Below, in pieces: positions 17,996 to 27,300 of a stretch of DNA of 64,000 nt. Origin of the DNA: Chloroflexota bacterium (GTDB taxonomy: Bacteria; Chloroflexota; Dehalococcoidia; Bin125); contig JAPOXK010000011.1 in assembly GCA_026707145.1 (NCBI GenBank), positions 99,908-163,907 on the forward strand. Direction: 5' to 3'. The notes under the pieces are model-generated. The model was not told the DNA's origin, did no database searches, and was given only the letters and a program-made list of their open reading frames with translations. Position numbers and translations under genes: made by a program. How positions within the stretch are numbered: position 1 is the first letter of the stretch; the number at the start of each line of letters is the position of its first letter.

Positions 17996-19219
17996 ATGCG
18001 CGTTCGAATACCTCTCCTCGCCTTAGTGGCCTTGCTCATTCCCCTCGCCCTCGTCGCCTGCGGCGACGATAGCGCTTCCGGCCGTTCCTCCTTCGGCGAC
18101 GGTGAAACCTTCATGGCCTCCGATGACTCCTTCGCACAGGGTGTGGAGCAAGAGGCGGACTTTGTCCTCGAAGAGCCAGCGGACTTCGACGAGTCCATAG
18201 AGGAAGCCTTCGCCGAGCCCGCCAGCGTGGTTGGAGAGACCGTTGGGGCGGCCTCGGCGGGAAACGTGTCTGGTGAACCGCCGCGCTCGCCTACCGCCAC
18301 GCAAGCCGTCGACCGAATGGTCATCCATAATGGGAACGTCTCCGTCAGCGTCGACGACGTGCCCGCGGCGGTTGACCAAGTCCGTGCGATCGCCGAATCC
18401 TCAGGCGGTTTCGTCGAGCAGCTCTCGCGCACGGGTGAGGGCCCGGATCAGTTCGCCACGATCACCATCCGCGTCCCGCGCGCCCAATTCTTCACGATCC
18501 TCGATCGCATCGGCGCCCTCGGCGAGGTGCGCGACGAGTTCGTGTCGAGCGACGATGTCACCGAGCAATTCATCGATCTTGAGGCGCGACTCCGCAGCGC
18601 TGCCCACGAGGAAACGCGCCTCGTTGAGCTTCTCGGTAGCGCGGAGACGGTCGCCGATATCTTGGTCATTGAGCGGGAACTCGGCCGTGTCCGTGCCGAA
18701 ATCGAGCGGCTCCAAGGTCAGATCAACTTCCTCGGCAGCCGCGTCGCGCTCTCAACCATCACCGTTTCTCTTTTCCCGCCCGACACTCCCTTCGTCGAGC
18801 CGCCTTCCGGTTACCTCCATATCGCCGTTGACGATGTGCAGCGCGCGCTGTCCAACGTGCGCACGCTCGCCGGGGCGGTCGGAGGCGTCGTCGATCGCGT
18901 GATCCTCTCCGTGACCGGCGACGATACGCATGCGCAAGCGCACCTCCGGGTCCCGAGGGCCGAGTTCGACGCCACGCTCGCCGCGCTTGAGCGTGAAGGC
19001 GACGTAGAGTCCAAGGAGATTCAGGTCAGCGGTGAGCCGCCGTCCGGCGCCGTGCCTGCCGCCGAGCCCGATGCGCGCATCGATCTCACGCTTTACGACT
19101 CCCGGTCCTCGCAGGAGAGCGGCTTCGACGTGTGGCTGGTCGTCGTCCCAATCGGCGGTGTCTTGATCCTCGTTCTGGCCGGGGCGCTCGGGGTCATGCT
19201 TCTCCGGCGCCGCGGCTAA
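17996..19219 (+). CDS. DUF4349 lipoprotein with C-terminal membrane anchor
   Basis: A 407-residue protein. The N-terminal lipoprotein signal MRVRIPLLALVALLIPLALVAC ends in the lipobox LVAC. A Glu/Asp-rich linker follows. The DUF4349 core has MVIHNGNVSVSVDDVPAAVD, GGFVEQLSRTG and ATITIRVPRAQFFTILDRI, and then a coiled-coil-like LGRVRAEIERLQGQINFLGSR. A second VDDVQRALSNVRTLA unit is a weak repeat of the first. A terminal transmembrane helix (VWLVVVPIGGVLILVLAGAL) ends with RRRG. It is an extracytoplasmic protein of unknown function, monocistronic. Confidence 0.88.
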   Translation: MRVRIPLLALVALLIPLALVACGDDSASGRSSFGDGETFMASDDSFAQGVEQEADFVLEEPADFDESIEEAFAEPASVVGETVGAASAGNVSGEPPRSPTATQAVDRMVIHNGNVSVSVDDVPAAVDQVRAIAESSGGFVEQLSRTGEGPDQFATITIRVPRAQFFTILDRIGALGEVRDEFVSSDDVTEQFIDLEARLRSAAHEETRLVELLGSAETVADILVIERELGRVRAEIERLQGQINFLGSRVALSTITVSLFPPDTPFVEPPSGYLHIAVDDVQRALSNVRTLAGAVGGVVDRVILSVTGDDTHAQAHLRVPRAEFDATLAALEREGDVESKEIQVSGEPPSGAVPAAEPDARIDLTLYDSRSSQESGFDVWLVVVPIGGVLILVLAGALGVMLLRRRG

Positions 19220-19229
19220 CGGGCCGCGG

Positions 19230-20441
19230 TCAGCCGAACACCCCGTTCGCGGCCAACTCCGCGATCTCGTCGTCGCTGAGCCCCGCCTCGCGCACGACCT
19301 CGGCCGTGTGCTCTCCGGCCGCGGGGGCGGGGCCCCGCACGCCGATCTCCGCCCCCGCGATCTGAAACGGAGTGTTCATCGTCTCGAACCGTCCCAGCTC
19401 CGGATGCTCAATCTCCGCGAAGATCTCCATTTCGCGCACCTGTGGGTCGTCGATCAGATCGGGCAACGTCGAGACGGGCGCCCAGATCAACCCGAACTCG
19501 TCCAGCCGCTCCCGCCAGTAAGGGAAGTCGTGCTGCCGGAACCGCTCGGCGATGCCGCGCGTCAGCACCTGCGTGTGATCTTGGCGTTTGGGGATGGAGT
19601 CGTAACGCTCGTCCTCCGCCCACGCGTGCAGCCCCAGCATGGTGCAGACCCGCGTCCAGAAGCGGTCCGGCTGCGGCATGACCAGCTGGATCCACCTTCC
19701 GTCGGAGCATTCGTAGGCGTTGTGCAATGGATTGCCCGGTGCGGCATGGTCGTGCGGAGGCGGCTGCTGTCGCGCCACCAGTACCGACGCCAAGTCCGTC
19801 CCCACGGTCCACATGCCCGTACCCAGCAGGGTGGCGTCGACGACCTGCCCCTCTCCCGTTGCGTCGCGCAGGCGCAGCGCGGCCAGGACCCCCGCTAGGA
19901 GGTTGAGGGTGGTGGTGTGGTCTCCCTGGCCTGGTCGGCAGAGCGGCGGCGGCGAATCAGGAAGCGTCAGCGCGCGCATGACGCCGCTCCGCGCCCAGAA
20001 GGCGGCGTAGTCGAACCCCGGCCGCGCCGCGTCGGGCCCGCGTGTCCCATATCCCGAGAACGATGCGTATACCGCCGTCGGATTGATGGCGTGGATCGCC
20101 GCGGGCGTCAGCCGGTAGCGCTCCCGCCTCGACTGGATCAGATTCGTCACGAAGACATCCACATCCTGTGCGAGCCGCTGCACCAGCTCGCTCCCGCCGG
20201 GCCTCTCGAGGTCCACCGTGATCGAGCGCTTGCCTCGATTGTCCAGCTCGAATACGTAGCTGCCTTTGAAGTCGTAGTCGTATCCGAGCGTGTTCATGTC
20301 GAAGCCGCGCAAGGCGTCGCCGCCCGGCGGCTCGACTTTGATCGCCTCCGCTCCCATGTCGACCATCAGCGCCGCGGTGCACGGCGCCACCAGCCAGTTC
20401 GCGACCTCGAGCACGCGGATGCCTTCCAGTGGGGCTTTCAT
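19230..20441 (-). CDS. CaiB/BaiF (class III) CoA-transferase 1
   Basis: ATG 20441 is preferred to 20483 because GGAAGGAG lies just upstream and the family N-terminus MKAPLEGIRVLEVANWLVAP begins there. This gives 403 residues. The expected motifs are present: MGAEAIKVEPPGGD, NRGKRSITVDLERPGG and YASFSGYGTRGP. The catalytic Asp region is PGFDYAAFWARSG. Such enzymes move CoA between carboxylic acids through an Asp-anchored thioester. The gene is 23 bp downstream of an amidohydrolase and probably cotranscribed. It diverges from the other five CoA-transferases in the window and lies far from them. Confidence 0.92.
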   Translation of the reverse strand: MKAPLEGIRVLEVANWLVAPCTAALMVDMGAEAIKVEPPGGDALRGFDMNTLGYDYDFKGSYVFELDNRGKRSITVDLERPGGSELVQRLAQDVDVFVTNLIQSRRERYRLTPAAIHAINPTAVYASFSGYGTRGPDAARPGFDYAAFWARSGVMRALTLPDSPPPLCRPGQGDHTTTLNLLAGVLAALRLRDATGEGQVVDATLLGTGMWTVGTDLASVLVARQQPPPHDHAAPGNPLHNAYECSDGRWIQLVMPQPDRFWTRVCTMLGLHAWAEDERYDSIPKRQDHTQVLTRGIAERFRQHDFPYWRERLDEFGLIWAPVSTLPDLIDDPQVREMEIFAEIEHPELGRFETMNTPFQIAGAEIGVRGPAPAAGEHTAEVVREAGLSDDEIAELAANGVFG

Positions 20442-20464
20442 CCCGGCTCCTTCCGCCAGCCGCC

Positions 20465-21643
20465 TTAATCCGTCTGTCTCCACGCCACCCGACCGTCTTT
20501 GAACACGTAGCGGATCGACCGCGTCGCCGAGAGGTCGTCCAGGGGATCCTCGCTCAGCACGACGAGGTCCGCGCGCCGCCCTGGACGCACGCTGCCGATC
20601 TGCTCCTCCAGGCCCATCGCCCGCGCCGCGTTGCTCGTCGCCGCCTGGATCGCCTCCATGGGGGAGCAGCCGATCGCTCCCAGCTCCACGATCTCTTGGT
20701 GGAGCGCGTCTGGACCGGTAAACGGCGCGCCCATGTCCGTCCCTGCCACCAGCGGCACCCCCATTCCGTACGCCATCTCGATCGCGGCGCGGTGCGAGTC
20801 GCTCACCGCCCGCGCCCGCGTCATGGTCTCCTCCGTCATTCCCGCCTCATCCGGGCGAGCGAGGATGAACCCCATCACCGCCAGCGTGGGAGTCAGATGG
20901 GTGCCCCGCGTGATCATCGCGTCCGCCAGCTCCTCCGTGAGAAACGAGCCGTGCTCCACGGTGTCCACCCCGCCCCGTACGGCGTTGCGAATGCTGCCCG
21001 CGCCGTGCGCGTGCGCTGCGATCTTCAGTCCCGCCCCATGCGCCTCATTCGCCGCGACCCGCATCTCCTCTTCCGAGAACTGCACGGAGTGGGGTCCCAG
21101 CCCCGCGCCCACTACGCCCCCGCTCGCCATCAACTTGATCATGTCCGACCCGGCCTTGATCTCCGCCCGCACGGCTCGGCGCAAGGCATCCACCCCGTCT
21201 ACCTCGACCGCGATCATCCAGCCGTGCCCGCCGGTAACGGTGAGCCAGTGTCCGGCCGCGATAATCCGCGGCCCCTCCAGATGGCCTTGGGCGATCGCGT
21301 CCCGTACCGCGAAGATGACCGACGGCACGCCGCCAACGTCGCGCGCGGTCGTCACGCCGTGCCGCAGCAGTGCGGCGGCGCGCTTTGCCGTGAGCAGGGC
21401 CTGGTACGGGTGCGGCTGCTCGGCCGCGTCTTCGATCGCGCTGGGCGCGGCGTTGAGGCTCAGGTGGGTGTGCGCGTCGATCAGGCCTGGGATCGCCGTC
21501 GACCCGCTCAGGTCGATGACGGGTTCGTCGTCCTTCGACAGATCCGGCGCGATCGCCTGAAAGCGTCCGTCGCGGATGCGCACGTCGACTCGCGCGTGGA
21601 GCGCGCCTGTACCGTCGATCAGCCGCAGGTTACGCAACAGCAT
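20465..21643 (-). CDS. Metal-dependent amidohydrolase (imidazolonepropionase/prolidase-like)
   Basis: I prefer the internal ATG 21643 (MLLRNLRLIDGTG) because the family begins there; the track ORF extends 12 codons further. About 392 residues. Metal-site motifs are visible: GLIDAHTHLSLN (HxH), KLMASGG (bridging Lys region), KIAAHAHGAGSI, DTVEHGSFL and VAGTDMGAP (terminal Asp). The C-terminal GSVRPGRRADLVVLSEDPL closes the composite beta domain. It likely hydrolyses cyclic amides or peptide-like bonds. It is first in a two-gene operon with CoA-transferase 1. Confidence 0.88.
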   Translation of the reverse strand: MLLRNLRLIDGTGALHARVDVRIRDGRFQAIAPDLSKDDEPVIDLSGSTAIPGLIDAHTHLSLNAAPSAIEDAAEQPHPYQALLTAKRAAALLRHGVTTARDVGGVPSVIFAVRDAIAQGHLEGPRIIAAGHWLTVTGGHGWMIAVEVDGVDALRRAVRAEIKAGSDMIKLMASGGVVGAGLGPHSVQFSEEEMRVAANEAHGAGLKIAAHAHGAGSIRNAVRGGVDTVEHGSFLTEELADAMITRGTHLTPTLAVMGFILARPDEAGMTEETMTRARAVSDSHRAAIEMAYGMGVPLVAGTDMGAPFTGPDALHQEIVELGAIGCSPMEAIQAATSNAARAMGLEEQIGSVRPGRRADLVVLSEDPLDDLSATRSIRYVFKDGRVAWRQTD

Positions 21644-21823
21644 CGGCAAGACTCGCATCCGCGCCCGGCGCGCGGCCAAAACCCTATGCTCACGTTACCA
21701 GCGCCAACGCTAACAGAGCCCACCGCCCAGAGGGACTCGGGCGCTTCCATCCCTGGTCTTGCTTGGCGTTGAGAGGGTCTCGCCCTTCCCATAGACTGCC
21801 GTTGCGCCGATGGGAGATTGTGC

Positions 21824-22369
21824 ATGACGCCCGATTCGGAACTTCCCGAACCCGAACCACCGTCCGCAAGCGAGTCCGCCGCCGGCGCCCCCGCCCTGAT
21901 CCAGGTCGACGAAACAGCGCGGCGCGTCCTCGTCGAGACGGCGCCGCAGCCGTATCCCTTCGCCGTCCGGCTGCTGTGGCTCATTTTCGTCGGCTCGTGG
22001 GGCGGCTTGCTGCTCATCGCTGCCACGGCGATCCTCAACTTCACCGCCGTGGGCTACATCTTCCGCCCCTGGGCTCTCCAGCAACTCCCGCGCGTCATGC
22101 GGCTGGCCCATCCCTCGCAGCGGATCGCGGGGCCCGTTACCCCGAGCGAACGCGAGCAAGAGGTGCGCGAGCGACCGTACGTGCGCGCCCTTTACTTTTT
22201 CGGCCTTGGCTGGTGGGCCGGTGGACTGTGGCTCCTCGCTGCCTACCTCGTCCATCTGCCCCAGGTCACCGAGCCCCTCGCTCTCTGGATGTATAACCGC
22301 GTCGACGCGATCACCACGCTGGAGCGCCGCTCCGAGCAGCTCGTCACGTCTGATTCTTCGGGACGCTAA
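21824..22369 (+). CDS. Small polytopic membrane protein (YccF-like repeats)
   Basis: ATG 21824 has GGGAGA 6 bp upstream and is preferred to the track's TTG 21818. This gives 181 residues. An acidic, Pro-rich N-terminus is followed by two similar membrane hairpins: VRLLWLIFVGSWGGLLLIAAT with FTAVGYIFRPWAL, and VRALYFFGLGWWAGGLWLLAA with LALWMYNRVDAITTLER. The second resembles the W-rich helices and nR(V)-(d/p)-xxTL ending of YccF-like proteins. Function unknown. It is divergent from the amidohydrolase and upstream of the second DUF3179 lipoprotein. Confidence 0.72.
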   Translation: MTPDSELPEPEPPSASESAAGAPALIQVDETARRVLVETAPQPYPFAVRLLWLIFVGSWGGLLLIAATAILNFTAVGYIFRPWALQQLPRVMRLAHPSQRIAGPVTPSEREQEVRERPYVRALYFFGLGWWAGGLWLLAAYLVHLPQVTEPLALWMYNRVDAITTLERRSEQLVTSDSSGR

Positions 22370-22430
22370 CGCTCGAATCCGGCAGGCGATCAGGCGTATG
22401 CTCGGAGTGCGACTGAGCTGGAGCGGAGCC

Positions 22431-23753
22431 GTGCGCCCATTCCCGACCAAGCCAGTCCCTGTCGTGATCGTGGCGGGAGCCTTGCTCGCCGTCACCCTCG
22501 CCGCCGCCTGCTCCGGCGGTGGCGAGTCTGCCGTCCCGGTTCCCACGGACGCCTCTTCCGGACTCGAAGACGCAGGCGCCGCCGATCTCGGCGCCTCCTC
22601 GCTTCCAACCGACCGGGGCGTCATCGCCGGACTGGACACTTCCCTCCGCAGCGTCGAACTCGTCGATATCGTTTTCGACCTCTTCGACCTCACCGCCGTC
22701 ACCCTGGCGGAAGCCGATGAGGCAACGGTCCTTCGCATCGTCGATGCCATTCCACCGCTCGACGCCAACCGTGCGCTGCTCTCTCCCGTGGAGCAGGGTC
22801 GCGTCGGCACGGTGCGCTACCGTACCGCCGCCCAGGCGGCGGCCGCCGACTACCTCTGGGACACGCAGCTGATCATCGGCTATGTCGCGGACGACGGACA
22901 GGCTTACGCCTATCCGATTTCCATCCTGAACTTCCACGGGATCGTGAACGAAACCTTGGCCGGACGGCCCGTCCTCATCACCTACTGCACCCTCTGTCGC
23001 ACCGGCATCGTGTACGAGCGCGTGTTGGCCGGCGAGGTTCTCACCTTCGGCAACACCAGCGCGCTCTTTGAGAACGACCTCGTCATGTTCGACCGCGACC
23101 CTGAATCCATCTCCTACTGGTTCCAGGTTGCGGGGGAAGCGGTCGTGGGCACGCGCACCGGTCAGCGGCTCACTCCCCTCGCCTCCATCACCACGGAGTG
23201 GCAAGCCTGGCTCGCCGAGCATCCCGACACCCTCGTCCTCAGCGACGATACCGGCTTCGATCGTCCCTACGGCACGGACGTGACCGCCCTCCTTGCCGGC
23301 GCGGGCGAAGGCACTGCCCGTCTGCCGTTCCTCATTGATGAGGAAACGCTCGCGGACGGCCGCCTCCCGATCTCGGAGCTGGCGCTCGTGGTGGAGATTG
23401 CGAACGAGCCGCGCGCCTATCCTCTGCAGTCGCTTGGCAGCCTGGCTATTAACGACGTGCTGGCCGGCCAACCGCTCGTCATCTTCATCGACTCGCCAGC
23501 TCGCTACGGCGCCGCCTTCGATCCCCGCGTGGACGGAAGGCGGCTAACGTTCGTGCTTGAGGAGGGCGCCTTCGTCGATAGAGAAACCGGCACGCGCTGG
23601 AACAGATCGGGCTTCGCGGTGGAGGGCCCGCTCGCGGCGTCGCAGCTCGTTGCGCTGCCTGCGCGGACAACCTTTTGGTTCTCCATCCTCGGCGCTTTCC
23701 CGACGGTGACCGTCGCCGGTGTCGACACCACGCTGGACGCGAGCGGCGCGTAG
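22431..23753 (+). CDS. DUF3179-family lipoprotein (second copy)
   Basis: The track ORF begins far upstream at 22206, overlapping the previous gene. GTG 22431 has GGAG 7 bp upstream; ATG 22398 is the alternative start. About 440 residues. The N-terminus carries the lipoprotein signal VVIVAGALLAVTLAAAC. The DUF3179 core contains YPISILNFHGIVNETLAG, ITYCTLCRTGIVYER with a CxxC, and FGNTSALFENDLVMFDRDP. Compared with the first copy, the CPLC motif has become CTLC. The C-terminal half is longer and diverged. The biochemical role is unknown. It is probably exported and membrane-anchored. Confidence 0.87.
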   Translation: MRPFPTKPVPVVIVAGALLAVTLAAACSGGGESAVPVPTDASSGLEDAGAADLGASSLPTDRGVIAGLDTSLRSVELVDIVFDLFDLTAVTLAEADEATVLRIVDAIPPLDANRALLSPVEQGRVGTVRYRTAAQAAAADYLWDTQLIIGYVADDGQAYAYPISILNFHGIVNETLAGRPVLITYCTLCRTGIVYERVLAGEVLTFGNTSALFENDLVMFDRDPESISYWFQVAGEAVVGTRTGQRLTPLASITTEWQAWLAEHPDTLVLSDDTGFDRPYGTDVTALLAGAGEGTARLPFLIDEETLADGRLPISELALVVEIANEPRAYPLQSLGSLAINDVLAGQPLVIFIDSPARYGAAFDPRVDGRRLTFVLEEGAFVDRETGTRWNRSGFAVEGPLAASQLVALPARTTFWFSILGAFPTVTVAGVDTTLDASGA

Positions 23754-23872
23754 CTTCTCCTGATTCGGATCGAGCCGGCCCGCCACAGCCGGCGGCTTTC
23801 TTGACGGCCTTCTGGGCCGCTCGTACGCTCGGCCGCGCGCCATGCCGGCGCGGGTCCGGGGAAAGGACAGCC

Positions 23873-25084
23873 ATGCCACAGGCCGAAGCACTCGCAGGAA
23901 CCTTCGAAATCCCGTCGATGGAACGCGTCCGTTACGGTCCCGATTGCCTGAACTTCCTGGCCGAGGACGTGGAGGCCCAGGACGGTCGCAAAGTCTTCAT
24001 CGTTGCCAGCAACAGCCTGGCGACCAAGACCAACGTCGTCGATCGCGTGCAAGGCGTCCTTGGCGATAAAGCCGTGGGGGTCTTCCACGCTGTCTCGCAG
24101 CACGTCCACCGGGAATCGGTTCTGCAGGCGGCAGAGGAAGCCCGCAGCGCGGGAGCCGACTTCCTCGTGAGCGTGGGCGGCGGCAGCCCCATCGATTGCG
24201 CCAAGGCCGTGGCCATGTGCATGGCCGAGGGGATCACGACGCTCGATCAGTGTGACGACTACAGCACGAAGTTTGAGTACCCCGACAAGGTCGAGTTTCC
24301 CTCGCTCCAGCACCCCGAGCGCGTCCCCAAGCACATCACGCTCTCCACTACCCTCTCTGCCGGCGAGTTCACCAACATCGCCGGCATGACCGACAGCAAG
24401 CGCCAGGTCAAAGAGATCTACTTGCACCCGCCGCTGATGCCGGTCGCGGCCTATCTCGACCCAACCCTGACCGTGCATACGCCCGGCTGGCTCTGGGCGT
24501 CGACCGGAATGCGCGCCGTCGACCATTGCGTCGAAGCCTACGTCTCCCAGGCCCACATGCCCTTCGTCGATGCGCTCTCCAAGGACGCGCTGACGATCCT
24601 CGCGCAAGAGCTCCCGCACGCCGCCAAGAACCCCGAAGACATCGGTTCCCGTGGCCGTTGCCAGATGGCCTGCTGGATGAGCCTCTTCGGTCTGCTCAAC
24701 GTGATGGTCGGCCTCAGCCACGGCATCGGCCACCAGCTTGGGGCTCGCTGCGACGTCCCCCATGGCGTCACCTCGTGCATCATGCTTCCGCACGTCATGG
24801 ACTACAACTTCCCGGTCGTGAAGGATCGCCAGGCGAGCCTGGCCGAGGCCTTCGCCGTCGATACCCGGGACATGAGCGTCGATGATGCCGCGCAAGCCTT
24901 TGTCGGCGCGCTGCGCGCTTTCATCCGAGATCTGGAAGTGCCGACGCGCCTCTCCGAGGTCGGGGTCACCAAGGAGGACTTTCCCGGGATCGTCCACGAC
25001 GCGTTGGAGGACATGGTCGTTGCCACCAACCCGCGCCCGGTGACGGACGAGGCGGTGGCGCAGCTCCTGGAGGCGGCCTACTGA
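23873..25084 (+). CDS. Iron-containing (type III) alcohol dehydrogenase family protein
   Basis: The real start is ATG 23873 (AAAGGA upstream), giving 403 residues, not the 469 of the track ORF. The cofactor loop VSVGGGSPIDCAKAVAM matches the GGGSxxDxAK motif of the family. The metal-ligand region is MRAVDHCVEAYVS with LSHGIGHQLGARCDVPHG, giving Asp/His ligands. It probably oxidises or reduces alcohols, aldehydes or maleylacetate-like compounds with NAD(P). It is monocistronic and followed by a weak TCGGAAG/CTTCCGA hairpin at 25091-25115. Confidence 0.88.
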   Translation: MPQAEALAGTFEIPSMERVRYGPDCLNFLAEDVEAQDGRKVFIVASNSLATKTNVVDRVQGVLGDKAVGVFHAVSQHVHRESVLQAAEEARSAGADFLVSVGGGSPIDCAKAVAMCMAEGITTLDQCDDYSTKFEYPDKVEFPSLQHPERVPKHITLSTTLSAGEFTNIAGMTDSKRQVKEIYLHPPLMPVAAYLDPTLTVHTPGWLWASTGMRAVDHCVEAYVSQAHMPFVDALSKDALTILAQELPHAAKNPEDIGSRGRCQMACWMSLFGLLNVMVGLSHGIGHQLGARCDVPHGVTSCIMLPHVMDYNFPVVKDRQASLAEAFAVDTRDMSVDDAAQAFVGALRAFIRDLEVPTRLSEVGVTKEDFPGIVHDALEDMVVATNPRPVTDEAVAQLLEAAY

Positions 25085-25291
25085 GATCGATCGGAAGACG
25101 GCATCGCCCTTCCGAGTCACCGAGGGAGGTTGCGTCCGGCAGAGATCCCGTATGCTTGGGGCCCTGCTAGCAGGCGCATTACCGGCCCGGTCTTGCGCGT
25201 CCCCTCTGTTAGGCTGTAGATCATTGGCTACCCGCGACTGGAGCGCGCGGGTGGGACGCACCGAGCGGAACGCCTCCAAGAGCGAGAAACC

Positions 25292-26332
25292 ATGAGAAAG
25301 TTCCTGCTGCGGCGTTTCGCTTTCCTCATTCCGCAGCTCTTCGTGGTTTCCTTCCTGGCGTTTCTGCTGATCAAGCTCCTGCCCGGCGATCCCGTCCTGA
25401 TCATTCTGGGCCCGCTGCGCACCCAAGAGGGCGTGATCCGCGAAACGAAGCGCCTTGGCCTCGACAAACCCTTTTTCGTCCAGTACGGCCGATACGTCGA
25501 GCGCACGGTCCAAGGCGACTTCGGCAATTCCATCGTTACCAAGCAGCCCGTCATTGAGGAGTTGGGGCGCCGCGTCCCGGCGACCCTGTGGCTGATCACG
25601 CTCGGCCTTGTTGCCTGCGTGGTGATCGGGATTGGAGTGGGCTATGTCGCAGCCTTAGCCCCGCCCACCGGCTGGGGTACGTGGCTGAATAAGTCCATCA
25701 TTGGCTACGGCTTCTTAGCCGGGGCCTTACCGGATTTCTGGGTCGGGCTGATCTTGGTCTTCATTTTCTTCGCCACCCTGGGCATCTTACCGGCGCCCAT
25801 CGGCCAGTTGCCGGGGTATATTCCCTCGCTGCTCCCCGACGGACCCACCAACATTGATCTGTTGGACACGCTGATCAAAGGTGACTTCGGGCAGGCCGGC
25901 ACGGCCTTCCGCGCCTCGATCATGCCCGTCGTGACGCTGGCCATCGTCTACGCCCCGGTGGTCTTGAAGATTACGGCGGTCACCACGACGGAAGTCTTCA
26001 ACTCCCAGTACGTCACCGGGGCCCGGGCGGTCGGCGTGCGGCGGCGCACCATCACGCGCTACATCATGCGCAACGCGTTGCTCCCCATTGTCACGACGAG
26101 CGGCGTCCTCTACGCCTTCCTTCTTGGAGGCGCCGTTCTCGTCGAGACGGTGTTCTCGTGGGGAGGCTTCGGTCAGTACACGGTGGATGCAGTCAACGCC
26201 CTTGACTTCAATGTGATCCAAGGCATGATGCTGGTGGCCGCCGTCTTCACGATCGTCGTCTACCTCTTGATCGACATCATTCACTACTTTGTCGATCCGC
26301 GTATTCGGGTAAGCACGGTGGGTTCGTCATGA
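25292..26332 (+). CDS. Dpp/Opp-type ABC transporter permease 1
   Basis: A 346-residue inner-membrane protein. The N-terminus MRKFLLRRFAFLIPQLFVVSFLAFLLIKLLPGDP is diagnostic of the DppB/OppB/GsiC family. About six membrane helices follow. The cytoplasmic coupling loop contains YVTGARAVGVRRRTITRYIMRNALLP, the EAA-like motif that docks on the ATPase. It is first of a four-gene operon; its stop overlaps the next start by 4 bp. No substrate-binding protein is adjacent, so the substrate (peptide, sugar, nickel or other) cannot be stated. Confidence 0.93.
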   Translation: MRKFLLRRFAFLIPQLFVVSFLAFLLIKLLPGDPVLIILGPLRTQEGVIRETKRLGLDKPFFVQYGRYVERTVQGDFGNSIVTKQPVIEELGRRVPATLWLITLGLVACVVIGIGVGYVAALAPPTGWGTWLNKSIIGYGFLAGALPDFWVGLILVFIFFATLGILPAPIGQLPGYIPSLLPDGPTNIDLLDTLIKGDFGQAGTAFRASIMPVVTLAIVYAPVVLKITAVTTTEVFNSQYVTGARAVGVRRRTITRYIMRNALLPIVTTSGVLYAFLLGGAVLVETVFSWGGFGQYTVDAVNALDFNVIQGMMLVAAVFTIVVYLLIDIIHYFVDPRIRVSTVGSS

Positions 26333-27300
26333 CGACCACCACCTGGCCGGCCGTCCGCGTCCGTGTGCCCCGTCTCTCCGCGAGCGCGATCTGGGCGGGC
26401 ATGCGCCGGCAGAAGCTCCTCACCATTGCGCTTGGCATCCTCGCAGTGATGATTTTCCTAGCCGCCGTCGGCCCCATCATCGCTCCCCACGATCCCGAAT
26501 CCGTGCTGCGAGAGACTCTCCTTGACGAGCAGGGGCAGCCCATTTTGAACTCTCAAGGCGACCCGCGAACGCAGCTGGTGAATCTCAGAGCGCCCAGCGG
26601 CACGTACTGGTTCGGTACGGACGAGAAGGCATTGGATGTCTTCAGCCGCACTATCTCTGCCCCGCGCGTCGATCTCGTCATCGCTATCGCCTCCACCATC
26701 ATCGGCCTTGGCGCCGGTTCCGTTATCGGCCTGGTGGCGGGCTATGCTGCCGGTCGAGGCCGGCTCGTCGGGTCGCTTGCTGAGGTCCTTACGCGCTTCA
26801 TGGACATCATCCAAGCGTTCCCCGTCTTCATCGTCGCGCTGGCCCTCGTCGCCGTGATCGGATCCGGGCAAGACAAGGTCATTTACGTCCTCTCCTTCCT
26901 CTTCACTCCGATCTTCTTCCGTTACGTGCGAGCGGAGACCTTGCTTGTGCGCGAACTCACCTTCGTGGAAGCGGAGCGTGCTGTCGGCAACCCGACCCGA
27001 CGCATCATGTTCAACCACATCCTGCCCAACTCCGTCACCACCGCCACAGTCCAGGGCTCGGCCGTTATGGGTTACGCGATCCTTCTCACCGCGGGGCTGA
27101 GCTTCGTGGGGGCCGGCGTCGCTCCGCCCACGCCGGAGTGGGGCGCCATGATCAGGAGTGGGGTCGAGCTGATGCAGAGCGGTCAGTGGTGGACCTCGGT
27201 CTTCCCCGGCATCACGCTCGGATTGACGGTCTTCTCCCTCGCCGTCATCGGCGAGAGCATTCGCGTCCGCTGGCGCGGGTCTGGTCTCCGTGGTTACTGA
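26329..27300 (+). CDS. Dpp/Opp-type ABC transporter permease 2
   Basis: A 323-residue DppC/OppC-type permease. The N-terminal helix LLTIALGILAVMIFLAAVGPIIAPHDPE is characteristic. The FGTDEKALDVFSRTI segment corresponds to the family's GTDxxGRDxxSR. The EAA-type loop reads FVEAERAVGNPTRRIMFNHILPN. It partners with permease 1 to form the translocation path. It overlaps permease 1 by 4 bp and the downstream ATPase by 11 bp, so the genes are tightly coupled. Confidence 0.92.
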   Translation: MTTTTWPAVRVRVPRLSASAIWAGMRRQKLLTIALGILAVMIFLAAVGPIIAPHDPESVLRETLLDEQGQPILNSQGDPRTQLVNLRAPSGTYWFGTDEKALDVFSRTISAPRVDLVIAIASTIIGLGAGSVIGLVAGYAAGRGRLVGSLAEVLTRFMDIIQAFPVFIVALALVAVIGSGQDKVIYVLSFLFTPIFFRYVRAETLLVRELTFVEAERAVGNPTRRIMFNHILPNSVTTATVQGSAVMGYAILLTAGLSFVGAGVAPPTPEWGAMIRSGVELMQSGQWWTSVFPGITLGLTVFSLAVIGESIRVRWRGSGLRGY

